The notes under the pieces: generated by a model
Seen by the model: only the letters and a program-made list of their open reading frames with translations
Databases searched by the model: none
What the model was told of the DNA's origin: nothing
NCBI RefSeq assembly: GCF_029227915.1
Contig: NC_079888.1
Span: forward strand, 744,001-808,000
Length of the DNA stretch: 64,000 nt
Source of the DNA: Hydractinia symbiolongicarpus
Lineage: Eukaryota > Cnidaria > Hydrozoa > Anthoathecata > Hydractiniidae
Direction of reading: 5' to 3'
Program-made: the position numbers and the translations under genes
Shown: positions 35,721 to 48,206 of the stretch, piece after piece
Position numbering within the stretch: the stretch's first letter is position 1
How the letters are laid out: the number at the start of each line of letters is the position of its first letter

Positions 35721-37582
35721 CTTAGTAAGATCGGGAAAGATCACTAAATACATGTTGGTACGAATATGTGACGCAACCGTTGCAACTCAAACGGATTGAC
35801 ACCGTTAAAAAGACAATGAAAGGTAGTTTTTGAATCTGTCTCTATTTCTTCAGCGTGAACTAACGGATAGGATTGGTCCCACAGTAAAAAATGACTTATT
35901 TATCGAAATTTTTAAATGAAGCGCTACCACAGGGTCCAGTGTAATCCCTGAGTTCCGGCAATCATGTCAAATTAAGAAGATTGTCATTCCTTGGAGTCCA
36001 ATTGGCTCATTTATCACATTTATAAGATCACAGTCCAAAATCAGTCCAATTAAGTCCCACAGTCAATCGTTTCACTTTTAAAAGCGAAACAACTTAGTAA
36101 TATCGGAAAAAATCGCTAAATACATGTTGGTTCCAATATGTGAAGCAACCGTTGTAAGTCAAACGGATTGACACCGTTAGAAAGTCAATGAAAGGTAGTT
36201 TTTAAAACTGTCTCTATTTCTTCAGCGTGAACTAACGGATAGAATTGGTCCCACAGTAAAAAATGACTTATTTATCGAAATTTTTAAATAAAGCGCTACC
36301 ACAGGGTCCAGTGTAATCGCTGAGATCCGGCAATCATGTCAAGTTAAAAAGAATGTTATTTCTTGGAGTTCATTTGGCTCATTTATCACATTTATAAGGT
36401 CACAATCCAGACACAGTTCAATTAATTCCCACAGTCAATCGTTTCACTTTTAAAAGCGATACAACTTAGTTATATCAGAACAAAATCACTAAATACATGT
36501 TGGTACGAATATGTGACGCAACCGTTGTAACTCAAACGGATTGACACCGTTAAAAAGACAATGAAATGTAGTTTTCGAAACTGTCTCTATTTCTTCAGCG
36601 TGAACTAACGGCTATGATTGGTCCCACAGTAAAAAATGACTTATTAATCTTAATTTTTAAATAAAGCACTACCACACCGGCCAGTGCAATCGCTGAGTTT
36701 CATTAATCCTGTCAGATTAAGAAGAATGTCATTCCTTGGAGTCCAATTGGCTCATTTATCACATTTATCAGGATACAGTCCAGAATCAGTTGAACTAAGT
36801 CCCACAGTGAATCGGTTCACCGTTAAAAGCGATACAACTTAGTAATATCGGAACAAAATCACTAAATACATGTTGGTACGAATATGTGACGCAACCGTTG
36901 TAACTCAAACGGATTGACACCGTTAAAAAGACAATGAAATGTAGTTTTTGAAATTGTCTCTGTTTCTTCAGCGTGAACTAACGGATAGGATTGGTCTCAT
37001 AGTAAAAAATGACTTATTTATCGAAATTTTTAAATGAAGCGCTACCACAGGGTCCAGTGTAATCCCTGAGTTCCGGCAATCATGTCAAATTAAGAAGATT
37101 GTCATTCCTTGGAGTCCAATTGGCTCATTTATCACATTTATAAGATCACAGTCCAAAATCAGTCCAATTAAGTCCCACAGTCAATCGTTTCACTTTTAAA
37201 AGCGAAACAACTTAGTAATATCGGAAAAAATCGCTAAATACATGTTGGTTCCAATATGTGAAGCAACCGTTGTAAGTCAAACGGATTGACACCGTTAGAA
37301 AGTCAATGAAAGGTAGTTGTTAAAACTGTCTCTATTTCTTCAGCGTGAACTAACGGATAGGATTGGTCCCACAGTAAAAAATGACTTATTTATCTAAATT
37401 TTTAAATGAAGCGCTACCACAGGGTCCAGTGTAATCGTTGAGTTCCGGAAATCATGGCGAGTTAAAAAGAATGTTATTTCTTGGAGTCCAATTGGCTCAT
37501 TTATCACATTTATAAGGTCACAGTCCAGAATCAGTTCAATTATGTCCCACAGTCAATTGTTTCACTTTTAAAAGCGATACAA
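35721..37582 (+). repeat. Second HOR copy 1: five monomers P-Q-R-S-Q2 (1,862 bp)
   Basis: Monomer starts and markers: 35721 P (gatcgggaaagatcac, ttgcaactcaaac, ttttgaatctg, taatccctgag); 36093 Q (ggttccaatatg, gatagaattgg, gacacagttc); 36465 R (ttatatcagaac, gttttcgaaac, ctatgattgg, A-type tail); 36838 S (gaaattgtctctg, tctcatag); 37211 Q2 (ggtagttgttaaaac and 'ccggaaatcatggcg'). The marker 'gatcgggaaagatcac' lies near 35731 and 37593, so the next copy starts five monomers on. Confidence 0.9.
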
Positions 37583-40189
37583 CTTAGTAAGATCGGGAAA
37601 GATCACTAAATACATGTTGGTACGAATATGTGACGCAACCGTTGCAACTCAAACGGATTGACACCGTTAAAAAGACAATGAAAGGTAGTTTTTGAATCTG
37701 TCTCTATTTCTTCAGCGTGAACTAACGGATAGGATTGGTCCCACAGTAAAAAATGACTTATTTATCGAAATTTTTAAATGAAGCGCTACCACAGGGTCCA
37801 GTGTAATCCCTGAGTTCCGGCAATCATGTCAAATTAAGAAGATTGTCATTCCTTGGAGTCCAATTGGCTCATTTATCACATTTATAAGATCACAGTCCAA
37901 AATCAGTCCAATTAAGTCCCACAGTCAATCGTTTCACTTTTAAAAGCGAAACAACTTAGTAATATCGGAAAAAATCGCTAAATACATGTTGGTTCCAATA
38001 TGTGAAGCAACCGTTGTAAGTCAAACGGATTGACACCGTTAGAAAGTCAATGAAAGGTAGTTTTTAAAACTGTCTCTATTTCTTCAGCGTGAACTAACGG
38101 ATAGAATTGGTCCCACAGTAAAAAATGACTTATTTATCGAAATTTTTAAATAAAGCGCTACCACAGGGTCCAGTGTAATCGCTGAGATCCGGCAATCATG
38201 TCAAGTTAAAAAGAATGTTATTTCTTGGAGTTCATTTGGCTCATTTATCACATTTATAAGGTCACAATCCAGACACAGTTCAATTAATTCCCACAGTCAA
38301 TCGTTTCACTTTTAAAAGCGATACAACTTAGTTATATCAGAACAAAATCACTAAATACATGTTGGTACGAATATGTGACGCAACCGTTGCAACTCAAACG
38401 GATTGACACCGTTAAAAAGACAATGAAAGGTAGTTTTTGAATCTGTCTCTATTTCTTCAGCGTGAACTAACGGATAGGATTGGTCCCACAGTAAAAAATG
38501 ACTTATTTATCGAAATTTTTAAATGAAGCGCTACCACAGGGTCCAGTGTAATCCCTGAGTTCCGGCAATCATGTCAAATTAAGAAGATTGTCATTCCTTG
38601 GAGTCCAATTGGCTCATTTATCACATTTATAAGATCACAGTCCAAAATCAGTCCAATTAAGTCCCACAGTCAATCGTTTCACTTTTAAAAGCGAAACAAC
38701 TTAGTAATATCGGAAAAAATCGCTAAATACATGTTGGTTCCAATATGTGAAGCAACCGTTGTAAGTCAAACGGATTGACACCGTTAGAAAGTCAATGAAA
38801 GGTAGTTTTTAAAACTGTCTCTATTTCTTCAGCGTGAACTAACGGATAGAATTGGTCCCACAGTAAAAAATGACTTATTTATCGAAATTTTTAAATAAAG
38901 CGCTACCACAGGGTCCAGTGTAATCGCTGAGATCCGGCAATCATGTCAAGTTAAAAAGAATGTTATTTCTTGGAGTTCATTTGGCTCATTTATCACATTT
39001 ATAAGGTCACAATCCAGACACAGTTCAATTAATTCCCACAGTCAATCGTTTCACTTTTAAAAGCGATACAACTTAGTTATATCAGAACAAAATCACTAAA
39101 TACATGTTGGTACGAATATGTGACGCAACCGTTGTAACTCAAACGGATTGACACCGTTAAAAAGACAATGAAATGTAGTTTTCGAAACTGTCTCTATTTC
39201 TTCAGCGTGAACTAACGGCTATGATTGGTCCCACAGTAAAAAATGACTTATTAATCTTAATTTTTAAATAAAGCACTACCACACCGGCCAGTGCAATCGC
39301 TGAGTTTCATTAATCCTGTCAGATTAAGAAGAATGTCATTCCTTGGAGTCCAATTGGCTCATTTATCACATTTATCAGGATACAGTCCAGAATCAGTTGA
39401 ACTAAGTCCCACAGTGAATCGGTTCACCGTTAAAAGCGATACAACTTAGTAATATCGGAACAAAATCACTAAATACATGTTGGTACGAATATGTGACGCA
39501 ACCGTTGTAACTCAAACGGATTGACACCGTTAAAAAGACAATGAAATGTAGTTTTTGAAATTGTCTCTGTTTCTTCAGCGTGAACTAACGGATAGGATTG
39601 GTCTCATAGTAAAAAATGACTTATTTATCGAAATTTTTAAATGAAGCGCTACCACAGGGTCCAGTGTAATCCCTGAGTTCCGGCAATCATGTCAAATTAA
39701 GAAGATTGTCATTCCTTGGAGTCCAATTGGCTCATTTATCACATTTATAAGATCACAGTCCAAAATCAGTCCAATTAAGTCCCACAGTCAATCGTTTCAT
39801 TTTTAAAAGCGAAACAACTTAGTAATATCGGAAAAAATCGCTAAATACATGTTGGTTCCAATATGTGAAGCAACCGTTGTAAGTCAAACGGATTGACACC
39901 GTTAGAAAGTCAATGAAAGGTAGTTGTTAAAACTGTCTCTATTTCTTCAGCGTGAACTAACGGATAGGATTGGTCCCACAGTAAAAAATGACTTATTTAT
40001 CGAAATTTTTAAATAAAGCGCTACCACAGGGTCCAGTGTAATCGCTGAGATCCGGCAATCATGTCAAGTTAAAAAGAATGTTATTTCTTGGAGTTCATTT
40101 GGTTCATTTATCACATTTATAAGGTCACAGTCCAGAAACAGTTCAATTAATTCCCACAGTCAATCGTTGCACTTTTAAAAGCGATACAA
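37583..40189 (+). repeat. Second HOR copy 2: seven monomers P-Q-(R/P)-Q-R-S-Q2 (2,607 bp)
   Basis: Monomer starts are 37583 (P), 37955 (Q), 38327 (R/P hybrid), 38700 (Q), 39072 (R), 39445 (S) and 39818 (Q2). The marker 'gatagaattgg' recurs near 36238, 38100 and 38845. The extra dimer of this copy is explained by the hybrid at 38327, whose head is R (ttatatcagaac) and whose body is P (ttgcaactcaaac, ttttgaatctg). The switch lies between about 38345 and 38390. The Q2 monomer ends differently from copy 1: it has the 'gagatccggcaatc' body rather than 'catggcg'. Confidence 0.88.
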
Positions 40190-41306
40190 CTTAGTAATAT
40201 CGGAACAAAATCACTAAATACATTTTGGTACGAATATGTGACGCAACCGTTGCAACTCAAACGGATTGACACCGTTAAAAAGACAATGAAAGGTAGTTTT
40301 TGAATCTGTCTCTATTTCTTCAGCGTGAACTAACGGATAGGATTGGTCCCACAGTAAAAAATGACTTATTTATCGAAATTTTTAAATGAAGCGCTACCAC
40401 AGGGTCCAGTGTAATCGCTGAGTTCCGGCAATCATGTCGTGTTAAAAAGAATGTTATTTCTTGGAATTCAATTGGCTCATTTATCAAAATTATAAGGTCA
40501 CAGTCCAGAAACAGTTCAATTAATTCCCACAGTCAATCGTTTCACTATTAAAAGCGATACAACTTAGTAAGATCGGAACAAATCGCTAAATACATGTTGG
40601 TACGAATACGTGACGCAATCGTTGTAACTCAAACGGATTGACACTGTTAGAAAGTCAATGAAAAGTAGTTTTTGAAACTGTCTCGGTTTTTTCAGCGCGA
40701 ACTAACGGCTAGGATTGGTCCCACAGTAAAAAATGACTTATTTATCTAAATTTTTAAATGAAGCGCTACCACAGGGTCCAGTGTAATCGTTGAGTTCCGG
40801 CAATCATGGCGAGTTAAAAAGAATGTTATTTCTTGGAGTCCAATTGGCTCATTTATCACATTTATAAGGTCACAGTCCAGAATCAGTTCAATTATGTCCC
40901 ACAGTTAATTGTTTCACTTTTAAAAGCGATACAACTTAGTAAGATCGGTAAAAATCGCTAAATACACGTTGGTACGAATATGTGAAGCAACCGTTGTAAC
41001 TCAAACGGATTGACACCGTTAGAAAGTCAATGAAATGTAGTTTTTGAAACTGTCTCTACTTCTTCAGCGCGAACTAACGGCTAGGATTGGTCCCACAGTA
41101 AAAAATGACTTATTTATCTTAATTTTTAAATAAAGCGCTCCCACAGCGCCCAGTGTAATCGCTGAGTTCCGGCAATCATGTCGAGTTAAAAAGAATGTTA
41201 TTTCTTGGAATTCAATTGGCTCATTTATCAAATTTATAAGGTCACAGTCCAGAAACAGTTCAATTAATTCCCGCAGTCAATCGTTTCACTTTTAAAAGCG
41301 ATACAA
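40190..41306 (+). repeat. Three monomers linking the second HOR to the disturbed zone
   Basis: Starts are 40190, 40563 and 40935. The first two repeat the pair at 34976 and 35349 in order: 'ttttgaatctg' with 'ttggaattcaattgg', then 'ctcggttttttcagcgcg' with 'catggcgag'. The pair therefore flanks the P-to-Q2 block on both sides. The third carries 'gatcggtaaaaatcgc', 'aatacacgttgg' and 'ctacttcttcagcgcg', related to 3348 and 29033. Confidence 0.83.
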
Positions 41307-41779
41307 CTTAGTAAGATCGGAAAAAAACGCTAAATACATGTTGGTACGAACATGTGAAGCAACCGTTGTAACTCAAACGAATTGACACCGTTAGAAAGTC
41401 AATGAAAGGAAGTTTTTGAAACTGTCTCTATTTCTTCAGCGTGAACTAACGGATTTGATTGGTCCCACAGTAAAAAATGACTTATTTATCTAAATTTTTA
41501 AATGAAGCGCTACCACAGGGTCCAGTATAATCGTTGAGTTCCGGCAATCATGCCGAGTTAAAAAGAAGTTATTTATCTTAATTTATAAGTTATAAGTTAT
41601 CTAAGTTATTTATCTTAATTTTTAAATAAAGCGCTCCCACAGCGCCCAGTGTAATCGCTGAGTTCCGGCAATCATGTCGAGTTAAAAAGAGTGTTATTTC
41701 TTGGATTTATAAGATCACAGCCCAGAATCAGTTCAATTAAGTCCCACAGTCAATCGATTCACTTTTAAAAGCGATACAA
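41307..41779 (+). repeat. Rearranged fusion monomer (473 bp)
   Basis: From the phase box to about 41565 this is an ordinary monomer. Then 'gttaaaaagaa' runs into a scrambled stretch at about 41566-41625, in which 'gttatttatcttaattt' occurs twice around 'ataagttataagtt', and re-enters a monomer at 'tttttaaataaagcgctcc'. About 250 bp of the normal path is skipped. A second deletion of 24 bp at about 41705-41709 joins 'ttggatt' to 'tataagatc' and removes the CCAATTGG palindrome. The total corresponds to two monomers less about 270 bp. The scrambled junction occurs again at 42768. Confidence 0.88.
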
Positions 41780-42509
41780 CTTAGTAATATCTGAAAAAAA
41801 ACGCTAAATACATGTTGGTACGAATATGTGAAGCAACCGTTATAACTCAAACGATTTGACACCGTTAGAAAGTCAATGAAAGGAAGTTTTTGAAACTTCT
41901 TCTTCAGCGTGAACCAACGGATTTGATTGGTCCCACAGTAAAAAATGACTTATTTATCTAAGTTTTTAAATAAAGCACTACCACAGGGTCCAGTGTAATC
42001 GTTGAGTTTCATTAATCCTGTCAGATTAAGAAGAATGTCATTCCTTGGAGTCCAATTGGCTCATTTATCACATTTATCAGGTCACAGTCGAGAATCAGTT
42101 GAACTAAGTCCCACAGTTAATCGGTTCACCGCTAAAAGCGATACAACTTAGTAAGATCGGAACAAAATCACTAAATACATGTTGGTACGAATATGTGACG
42201 CAACCGTTGCAACTCAAACGGATTGACACCGTTAAAAAGACAATGAAATGTAGTTTTTGAATCTGTGTCTATTTCTTCAGCGGATAGGATTGGTCCCACA
42301 GTAAAAAATGACTTATTTATCGAAATTTTTAAATGAAACGCTACCACAGGGTCCAGTGTAATCGCTGTGTTCCGGCAATCATGTCGAGTTAAAAAGAATG
42401 TTATTTCTTGGAGTTCAATTGGCTCATTTATCAAATTTATAAGGTCACAGTCCAGAAACGGTTCAATTAATTCCCACAGTCAATCGTTTCACTTTTAAAA
42501 GCGATACAA
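41780..42509 (+). repeat. Two shortened monomers (367 and 363 bp) between the fusion copies
   Basis: The monomer at 41780 has 'gaaacttcttcttcagcg' near 41894, lacking 6 bp of the pyrimidine stretch. The same lesion is in 43006-43373 near 43120, so it is part of the duplicated segment. The monomer at 42147 reads 'cttcagcggatagg' near 42280; the ten bases 'cgtgaactaa' between two CG dinucleotides are lost, and the fourth AACGG box goes with them. Confidence 0.85.
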
Positions 42510-43005
42510 CTTAGTAATATCGGAACAAATCGCTAAATACATGTTGGTACGAATACGTGACGCAATCGTTGTAACTCAAACGGATTGACACTGTTAGAAA
42601 GTCAATGAAAAGTAGTTTTTGAAACTGTCTCGGCTTTTTCAGCGCGAACTAACGGCTAGGATTGGTCCCACAGTAAAAAATGACTTATTTATCTAAATTT
42701 TTAAATGAAGCGCTACCACAGGGTCCAGTGTAATCGTTGAGTTCCGGCAATCATGTCGAGTTAAAAAGAAGTTATTTATCTTAATTTATAAGTTATAAGT
42801 TATCTAAGTTATTTATCTTAATTTTTAAATAAAGCGCTCCCACAGCGCCCAGTGTAATCGCTGAGTTCCGGCAATCATGTCGAGTTAAAAAGAGTGTTAT
42901 TTCTTGGATTCCAATTGGCTCATTTATCACATTTATAAGATCACAGCCCAGAATCAGTTCAATTAAGTCCCACAGTCAATCGTTTCACTTTTAAAAGCGA
43001 TACAA
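42510..43005 (+). repeat. Second copy of the rearranged fusion monomer (496 bp)
   Basis: The same scrambled junction as at 41566 appears at about 42769-42830, with the same 'ataagttataagtt' core. The flanks differ: the head here is of the 'ctcggctttttcagcgcg' class, and the 24 bp deletion at 41705 is absent ('ttggattccaattgg' is intact near 42905). The junction therefore arose once and was duplicated, and the 24 bp deletion came later in the left copy, or the head was replaced by exchange. Confidence 0.87.
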
Positions 43006-43373
43006 CTTAGTAATATCTGAAAAAAAAACGCTAAATACATGTTGGTACGAATATGTGAAGCAACCGTTATAACTCAAACGAATTGACACCGTTAGAAAGT
43101 CAATGAAAGGAAGTTTTTGAAACTTCTTCTTCAGCGTGAACCAACGGATTTGATTGGTCCCACAGTAAAAAATGACTTATTTATCTAAGTTTTTAAATAA
43201 AGCACTATCACAGGGTCCAGTGTAATCGTTGAGTTCCGGCAATCATGTCGAGTTAAAAAGAATGTTATTTCTTGGATTCCAATTGGCTCATTTATCACAT
43301 TTATAAGATCACAGTCCAGAATCAGTTCAATTAAGTCCCACAGTCAATCGTTTCACTTTTAAAAGCGATACAA
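43006..43373 (+). repeat. Shortened monomer (368 bp), partner of 41780
   Basis: It carries 'tatctgaaaaaaaa', 'gaaacttcttcttcagcg' and 'gatttgattgg', all shared with 41780-42146. Together with the fusion monomer before it, it forms the second copy of a two-unit segment whose first copy is 41307-42146. The right half here is 'ccggcaatcatgtcgag' (B type), whereas in the first copy the right half changes to 'gtttcattaatcctgtc' (A type) at about 42006. The first copy was therefore partly overwritten. Confidence 0.82.
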
Positions 43374-44858
43374 CTTAGTAATATCGGAAAAAAACGCTAA
43401 ATACATGTTGGTACGAATATGTGAAGCAACCGTTGTAACTCAAACGGATTGGCACCGTTAGAAAGTCAATGAAAGGTAGTTTTTGAAACTGTCTCTATTT
43501 TTTCAGCGTGAAATAATAGATAGGATTGGTCCCACAGTAAAAATGACTTATTTATCTAAGTTTTTGAATAAAGCGCTACCACAGGGTCCAGTGTAATCGT
43601 TGAGTTCCGGCAATCATGTCGAGTTAAAAAGAATGTTATTTCTTGTAGTTCAATTGGCTCATTCATCACATTTATAAGGTCACAGTCCAGAATCAGTTCA
43701 ATTAAGTCCCACAGTCAATCGTTTCACTTTTAAAAGCGATACAACTTAGTAAGATCGGAAAAAACGCTAAATACATGTTGGTACAAATATGTGAAGCAAC
43801 CGTTGTAACTCAAACGGATTGACACCGCTGGAAAGTCAATGAAAGGCAGTTTTTGAAACTGTCTCTATTTCTTCAGCGCAAACAAACGGATTTGATTGGT
43901 CCCACAGTAAAAAATGACTTATTTATCTAAGTTTTTATATAAAGCACTACCACAGGGTCCAGTGTAATCGTTGAGTTCCGGCAATCATGTCGAGTTAAAA
44001 AGAATGTTATTTCTTGGATTCCAATTGGCTCATTTATCACATTTATAAGATCACAGTCCAGAATCAGTTCAATTAAGTCCCACAGTCAATCGTTTCACTT
44101 TTAAAAGCGATACAACTTAGTAATATCGGAAAAAAACGCTAAATACATGTTGGTACGAATATGTGAAGCAACCGTTGTAACTCAAACGGATTGGCACCGT
44201 TAGAAAGTCAATGAAAGGTAGTTTTTGAAACTGTCTCTATTTCTTCAGCGTGAAATATTAGATAGGATTGGTCCCACAGTAAAAAATGACTTATTTATCT
44301 AAGTTTTTGAATAAAGCGCTACCACAGGGTCCAGTGTAATCGTTGAGTTCTGGCAATCATGTCGAGTTAAAAAGAATGTTATTTCTTGTAGTTCAATTGG
44401 CTCATTCATCACATTTATAAGGTCACAGTCAAGAATCAGTTCAATTAAGTCCCACAGTCAATCGTTTCACTTTTAAAAGCGATACAACTTAGTAAGATCG
44501 GAAAAAACGCTAAATACATGTTGGTACAAATATGTGAAGCAACCGTTGTAACTCAAACGGATTGACACCGTTAGAAAGTCAATGAAAGGCAGTTTTTGAA
44601 ACTGTCTCTATTTCTTCAGCGCAAACAAACGGATTTGATTTGTCCCACAGTAAAAAATGACTTATTTATCTAAGTTTTTATATAAAGCACTACCACAGGG
44701 TCCAGTGTAATCGTTGAGTTCCGGCAATCATGTCGAGTTAAAAAGAATGTTATTTCTTGGATTCCAATTGGCTCATTTATCACATTTATAAGATCACAGT
44801 CCAGAATCAGTTCAATTAAGTCCCACAGTCAATCGTTTCACTTTTAAAAGCGATACAA
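43374..44858 (+). repeat. Dimer repeat, two copies (~743 bp)
   Basis: Monomer starts are 43374, 43745, 44116 and 44488 (371, 371, 372 and 371 bp). Odd units carry 'attggcaccgttag' and 'gtgaaatAatagatagg' or a one-base variant. Even units carry 'ggtacaaatatg', 'gcgcaaacaaacgg' and 'tttttatataaagc'. The last marker lies near 43930 and 44675, an offset of 745 bp. The odd-unit class returns as type d in the next block. Confidence 0.9.
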
Positions 44859-47800
44859 CTTAGTAATATCGGAAAAAAACGCTAAATACATGTTGGTACG
44901 AATATGTGAAGCAACCGTTGTAACTCAAACGGATTGACACCGTTAGAAAGTCAATGAAAGGTAGTTTTTGAAACTGTCTCTATTTCTTCAGCGCAAACTA
45001 ACGGCTAGGATTGGTCCCACAGTAAAAAATGACTTATTTATCGAAATTTTTAAATAAAGCGCTACCACAGGGTCCAGTGTAATCGCTGAGTTCCGGCAAT
45101 CATGAGAAGTTAAAAAGAATGTTATTTCTTGGAGTCCAATTGGCTCATTTATCACATTTATAAGGTCACCGTCCAAAATCAGTCCAATTAAATCCCACAG
45201 TCAATTGTTTCACTTTTAAAAGCGATACAACTTAGTAATATCGGAACAAAATCACTAAATACATGTTGGTACAAATTGTTGACGCAACCGTTGTAACTCA
45301 AACGGATTGCCACCGTTAAAAAGACAATGAAATGTAGTTTTTGAAACTGTCTCTATTTATTCAGCGTGAACTAACGGCTAGGATTGGTCCCACAGTAAAA
45401 AATGACTTATTTTTCTAAATTTTTAAATGAAGCGCTACCATAGGGTCTAGTGTAATCGTTCAGTTCCGGCAATCATGTCGAGTTAAAAAGAATGTTATTT
45501 CTTGGAGTCCAATTTGCTCATTTATCACATTTATAAGATGACAGTCCAGAATCAGTTCAATTAAGTCCCACTGTCAATCGTTTCACTTTCAAAAGCGATA
45601 CCACTTAGTAATATCGAAAAAAACACTTAATACATGTTGGTACGGATATGTGAAGCATCCGTTGTAACTCAAACGGATTGACACCGTTAGAAAGTCAATG
45701 AAAGGTAGTTTTTGAAACTGTCTCCATTTCTTCAGCGTGAAGTAACGGATAGGATTGGTCCCAGAGTAAAAAATTACTTTTTTGTCGAAATTTTTAAATA
45801 AAGCCCTACCACAGGTCCAGAGTAATCGCTGAGTTCCGGCAATCATGTCGAGTTAAAAAGAATGTTATTTCTTGGAGTTCAATTGGCTCATTTATCACAT
45901 TTATAAGGTCACAGTGCAGAAACAGTTCAATTAATTCCCACAGTCAATCGTTTCACTTTTAAAAGCGATACAACTTAGTTATATCGGAACAAAATCACTA
46001 AATACATGTTGGTACGAATATGTGACGCAACCGTTGTAAGTCAAACGGATTGCCACCCTTAAAAAGACAATGAAATTTAGTTTTTGAAACTGTCTCTATT
46101 TCTTCAGCGTGAACTAACGGCTATGATTGGTCCCACAGTAAAAAATGACTTAATAATCTTAATTTTTGAATGAAGCACTACCACACCGCCCAGTGTAATC
46201 GCTGAGTTTCATTAATCCTGTCAGATTAAGAAGAATGTCATTCCTTGGAGTCCAATTGGCTCATTTATCACAAATATCATGTCACAGTCCAGAATCATTT
46301 CAACTAAGTCCCACAGTCAATTGGTTCACCGTTAAAAGCGATACAACTTAGTAATATCGGAACAAAATCACTAAATACATGTTGGTACGAATATATGGCG
46401 CAACCGTTGTAACTCAAACGGATTGACACCGTTAAAAAGGCAATGAAATGTAGTTTTTGAAACTGTCTCTATTTGTTCAGCGTGAACTAACAGATAGGAT
46501 TGGTCCCACAGTAAAAAATGACTTATTTATCGAAATTTTTAAATGAAGCGCTACCACAGGGTCCAGTGTAATCGCTGAGTTCCGGCAATCATGTCAAATT
46601 AAGAAGATTGTCATTCCTTGGAGTCCAATTGGCTCATTTATCACATTTATAAGATCACAGCCCAGAATCAGTTCAATTAAGTCCCACAGTCAATCGTTTC
46701 ACTTTTAAAAGCGATACAACTTAGTAATATCTGAAAAAAACGCTAAATACATGTTGGTACGAATATGTGAAGCAACCGTTGTAACTCAAACGAATTGACA
46801 CCGTTAGAAAGTCAATGAAAGGAAGTTTTTGAAACTGTCTCTATTTCTTCAGCGTGAACCAACGGATTTGATTGGTCCCACAGGAAAAAATGACTTATTT
46901 ATCGAATTTTTTAAATAAAGCACTACCACAGGGTCCAGTGTAATCGTTGAGTTCCGGCAATCATGTCGAGTTAAAAAGAATGTTATTTCTTGGATTCCAA
47001 TTGGCTCATTTATCACATTTATAAGATCACAGTCCAGAATCAGTTCAATTAAGTCCCACAGTCAATCGTTTCACTTTTAAAAGCGATACAACTTAGTAAT
47101 ATCGGAAAAAAACGCTAAATACATGTTGGTACGAATATGTGAAGCAACCGTTGTAACTCAAACGGATTGACACCGTTAGAAATTCAATGAAAGGTAGTTT
47201 TTGAAACTGTCTCTATTTCTTCAGCGTGAAATAATAGATAGGATTGGTCCCACAGTAAAAAATGACTTATTTATCTAAGTTTTTGAATAAAGCGCTACCA
47301 CAGGGTCCAGTGTAATCGTTGAGTTCCGGCAATCATGTCGAGTTAAAAAGAATGTTATTTCTTGTAGTTCAATTGGCTCATTCATCACATTTATAAGGTC
47401 ACAGTCCAGAATCAGTTCAATTAAGTCCCACAGTCAATCGTTTCACTTTTAAAAGCGATACAACTTAGTAAGATCGGAAAAAACGCTAAATACATGTTGG
47501 TACGAATATGTGAAGCAACCGTTGTAACTCACACGGATTGACACCGTTAGAAAGTCAATGAAAGGCAGTTTTTGAAACTGTCTCTATTTCTTCAGCGCAA
47601 ACTAACGGATTTGATTGGTCCCACAGTAAAAAATGACTTATTTATCTAAGTTTTTAAATAAAGCACTACCACAGGGTCCAGTGTAATCGTTAAGTTCCGG
47701 CAATCATGTCGAGTTAAAAAGAATGTTATTTCTTGGATTCCAATTGGCTCATTTATCACATTTATAAGATCACAGTCCAGAATCAGTTCAGTTAAGTCCC

Positions 47801-48206
47801 ACAGTCAATCGTTTCACTTTTAAAAGCGAAACAACTTAGTAATATCGGGAAAAAACGCTAAATACATGTTGGTACGAATATGTGAAGCAACCGTTGTAAC
47901 TCAAACGGATTGAAACCGTTAGAAAGTCAATGAAAGGTAGTTTTTGAAACTGTCTCTATTTCTTCAGCGTGAAATAACAGATAGGATTGGTCCCACAGTA
48001 AAAAATGACTTATTTATCCAAGTTTTTGAATAAAGCGCTACCACAGGGTCCAGTGTAATCGTTGAGTTCCGGCAATCATGTCGAGTTAAAAAGAATGTTA
48101 TTTCTTGTAGTTCAATTGGCTCATTCATCACATTTATAAGGTCACAGTCCAGAATCAGTTCAATTAAGTCCCACAGTCAATCGTTTCACTTTTAAAAGCG
48201 ATACAA
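44859..48206 (+). repeat. Third HOR copy 1: nine monomers a-b-x-y-z-c-d-e-f (3,348 bp)
   Basis: Monomer starts and markers: 44859 a (gcgcaaactaacggctagg, catgagaagtt); 45231 b (ggtacaaattgttg); 45604 x (cacttaatacatg, tacggatatg, gaagtaacgg, cagagtaaaaaattac); 45974 y (ttatatcgg head, A-type tail); 46347 z (tttgttcagcg, cagcccag); 46720 c (tatctgaaaaaaacg, gatttgattgg); 47092 d (gaaataatagatagg); 47464 e (ctcacacgg, cgttaagttccgg); 47835 f (gaaataacagatagg). The marker 'catgagaagtt' lies near 45103 and 48451, giving the 3,348 bp period. Confidence 0.88.

Noticed and set aside
41566-41625. Insertion of a foreign element at the scrambled junction
   Set aside because: All the filler can be assembled from short pieces of the satellite itself. 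There are no terminal inverted repeats, target-site duplication or coding sequence.
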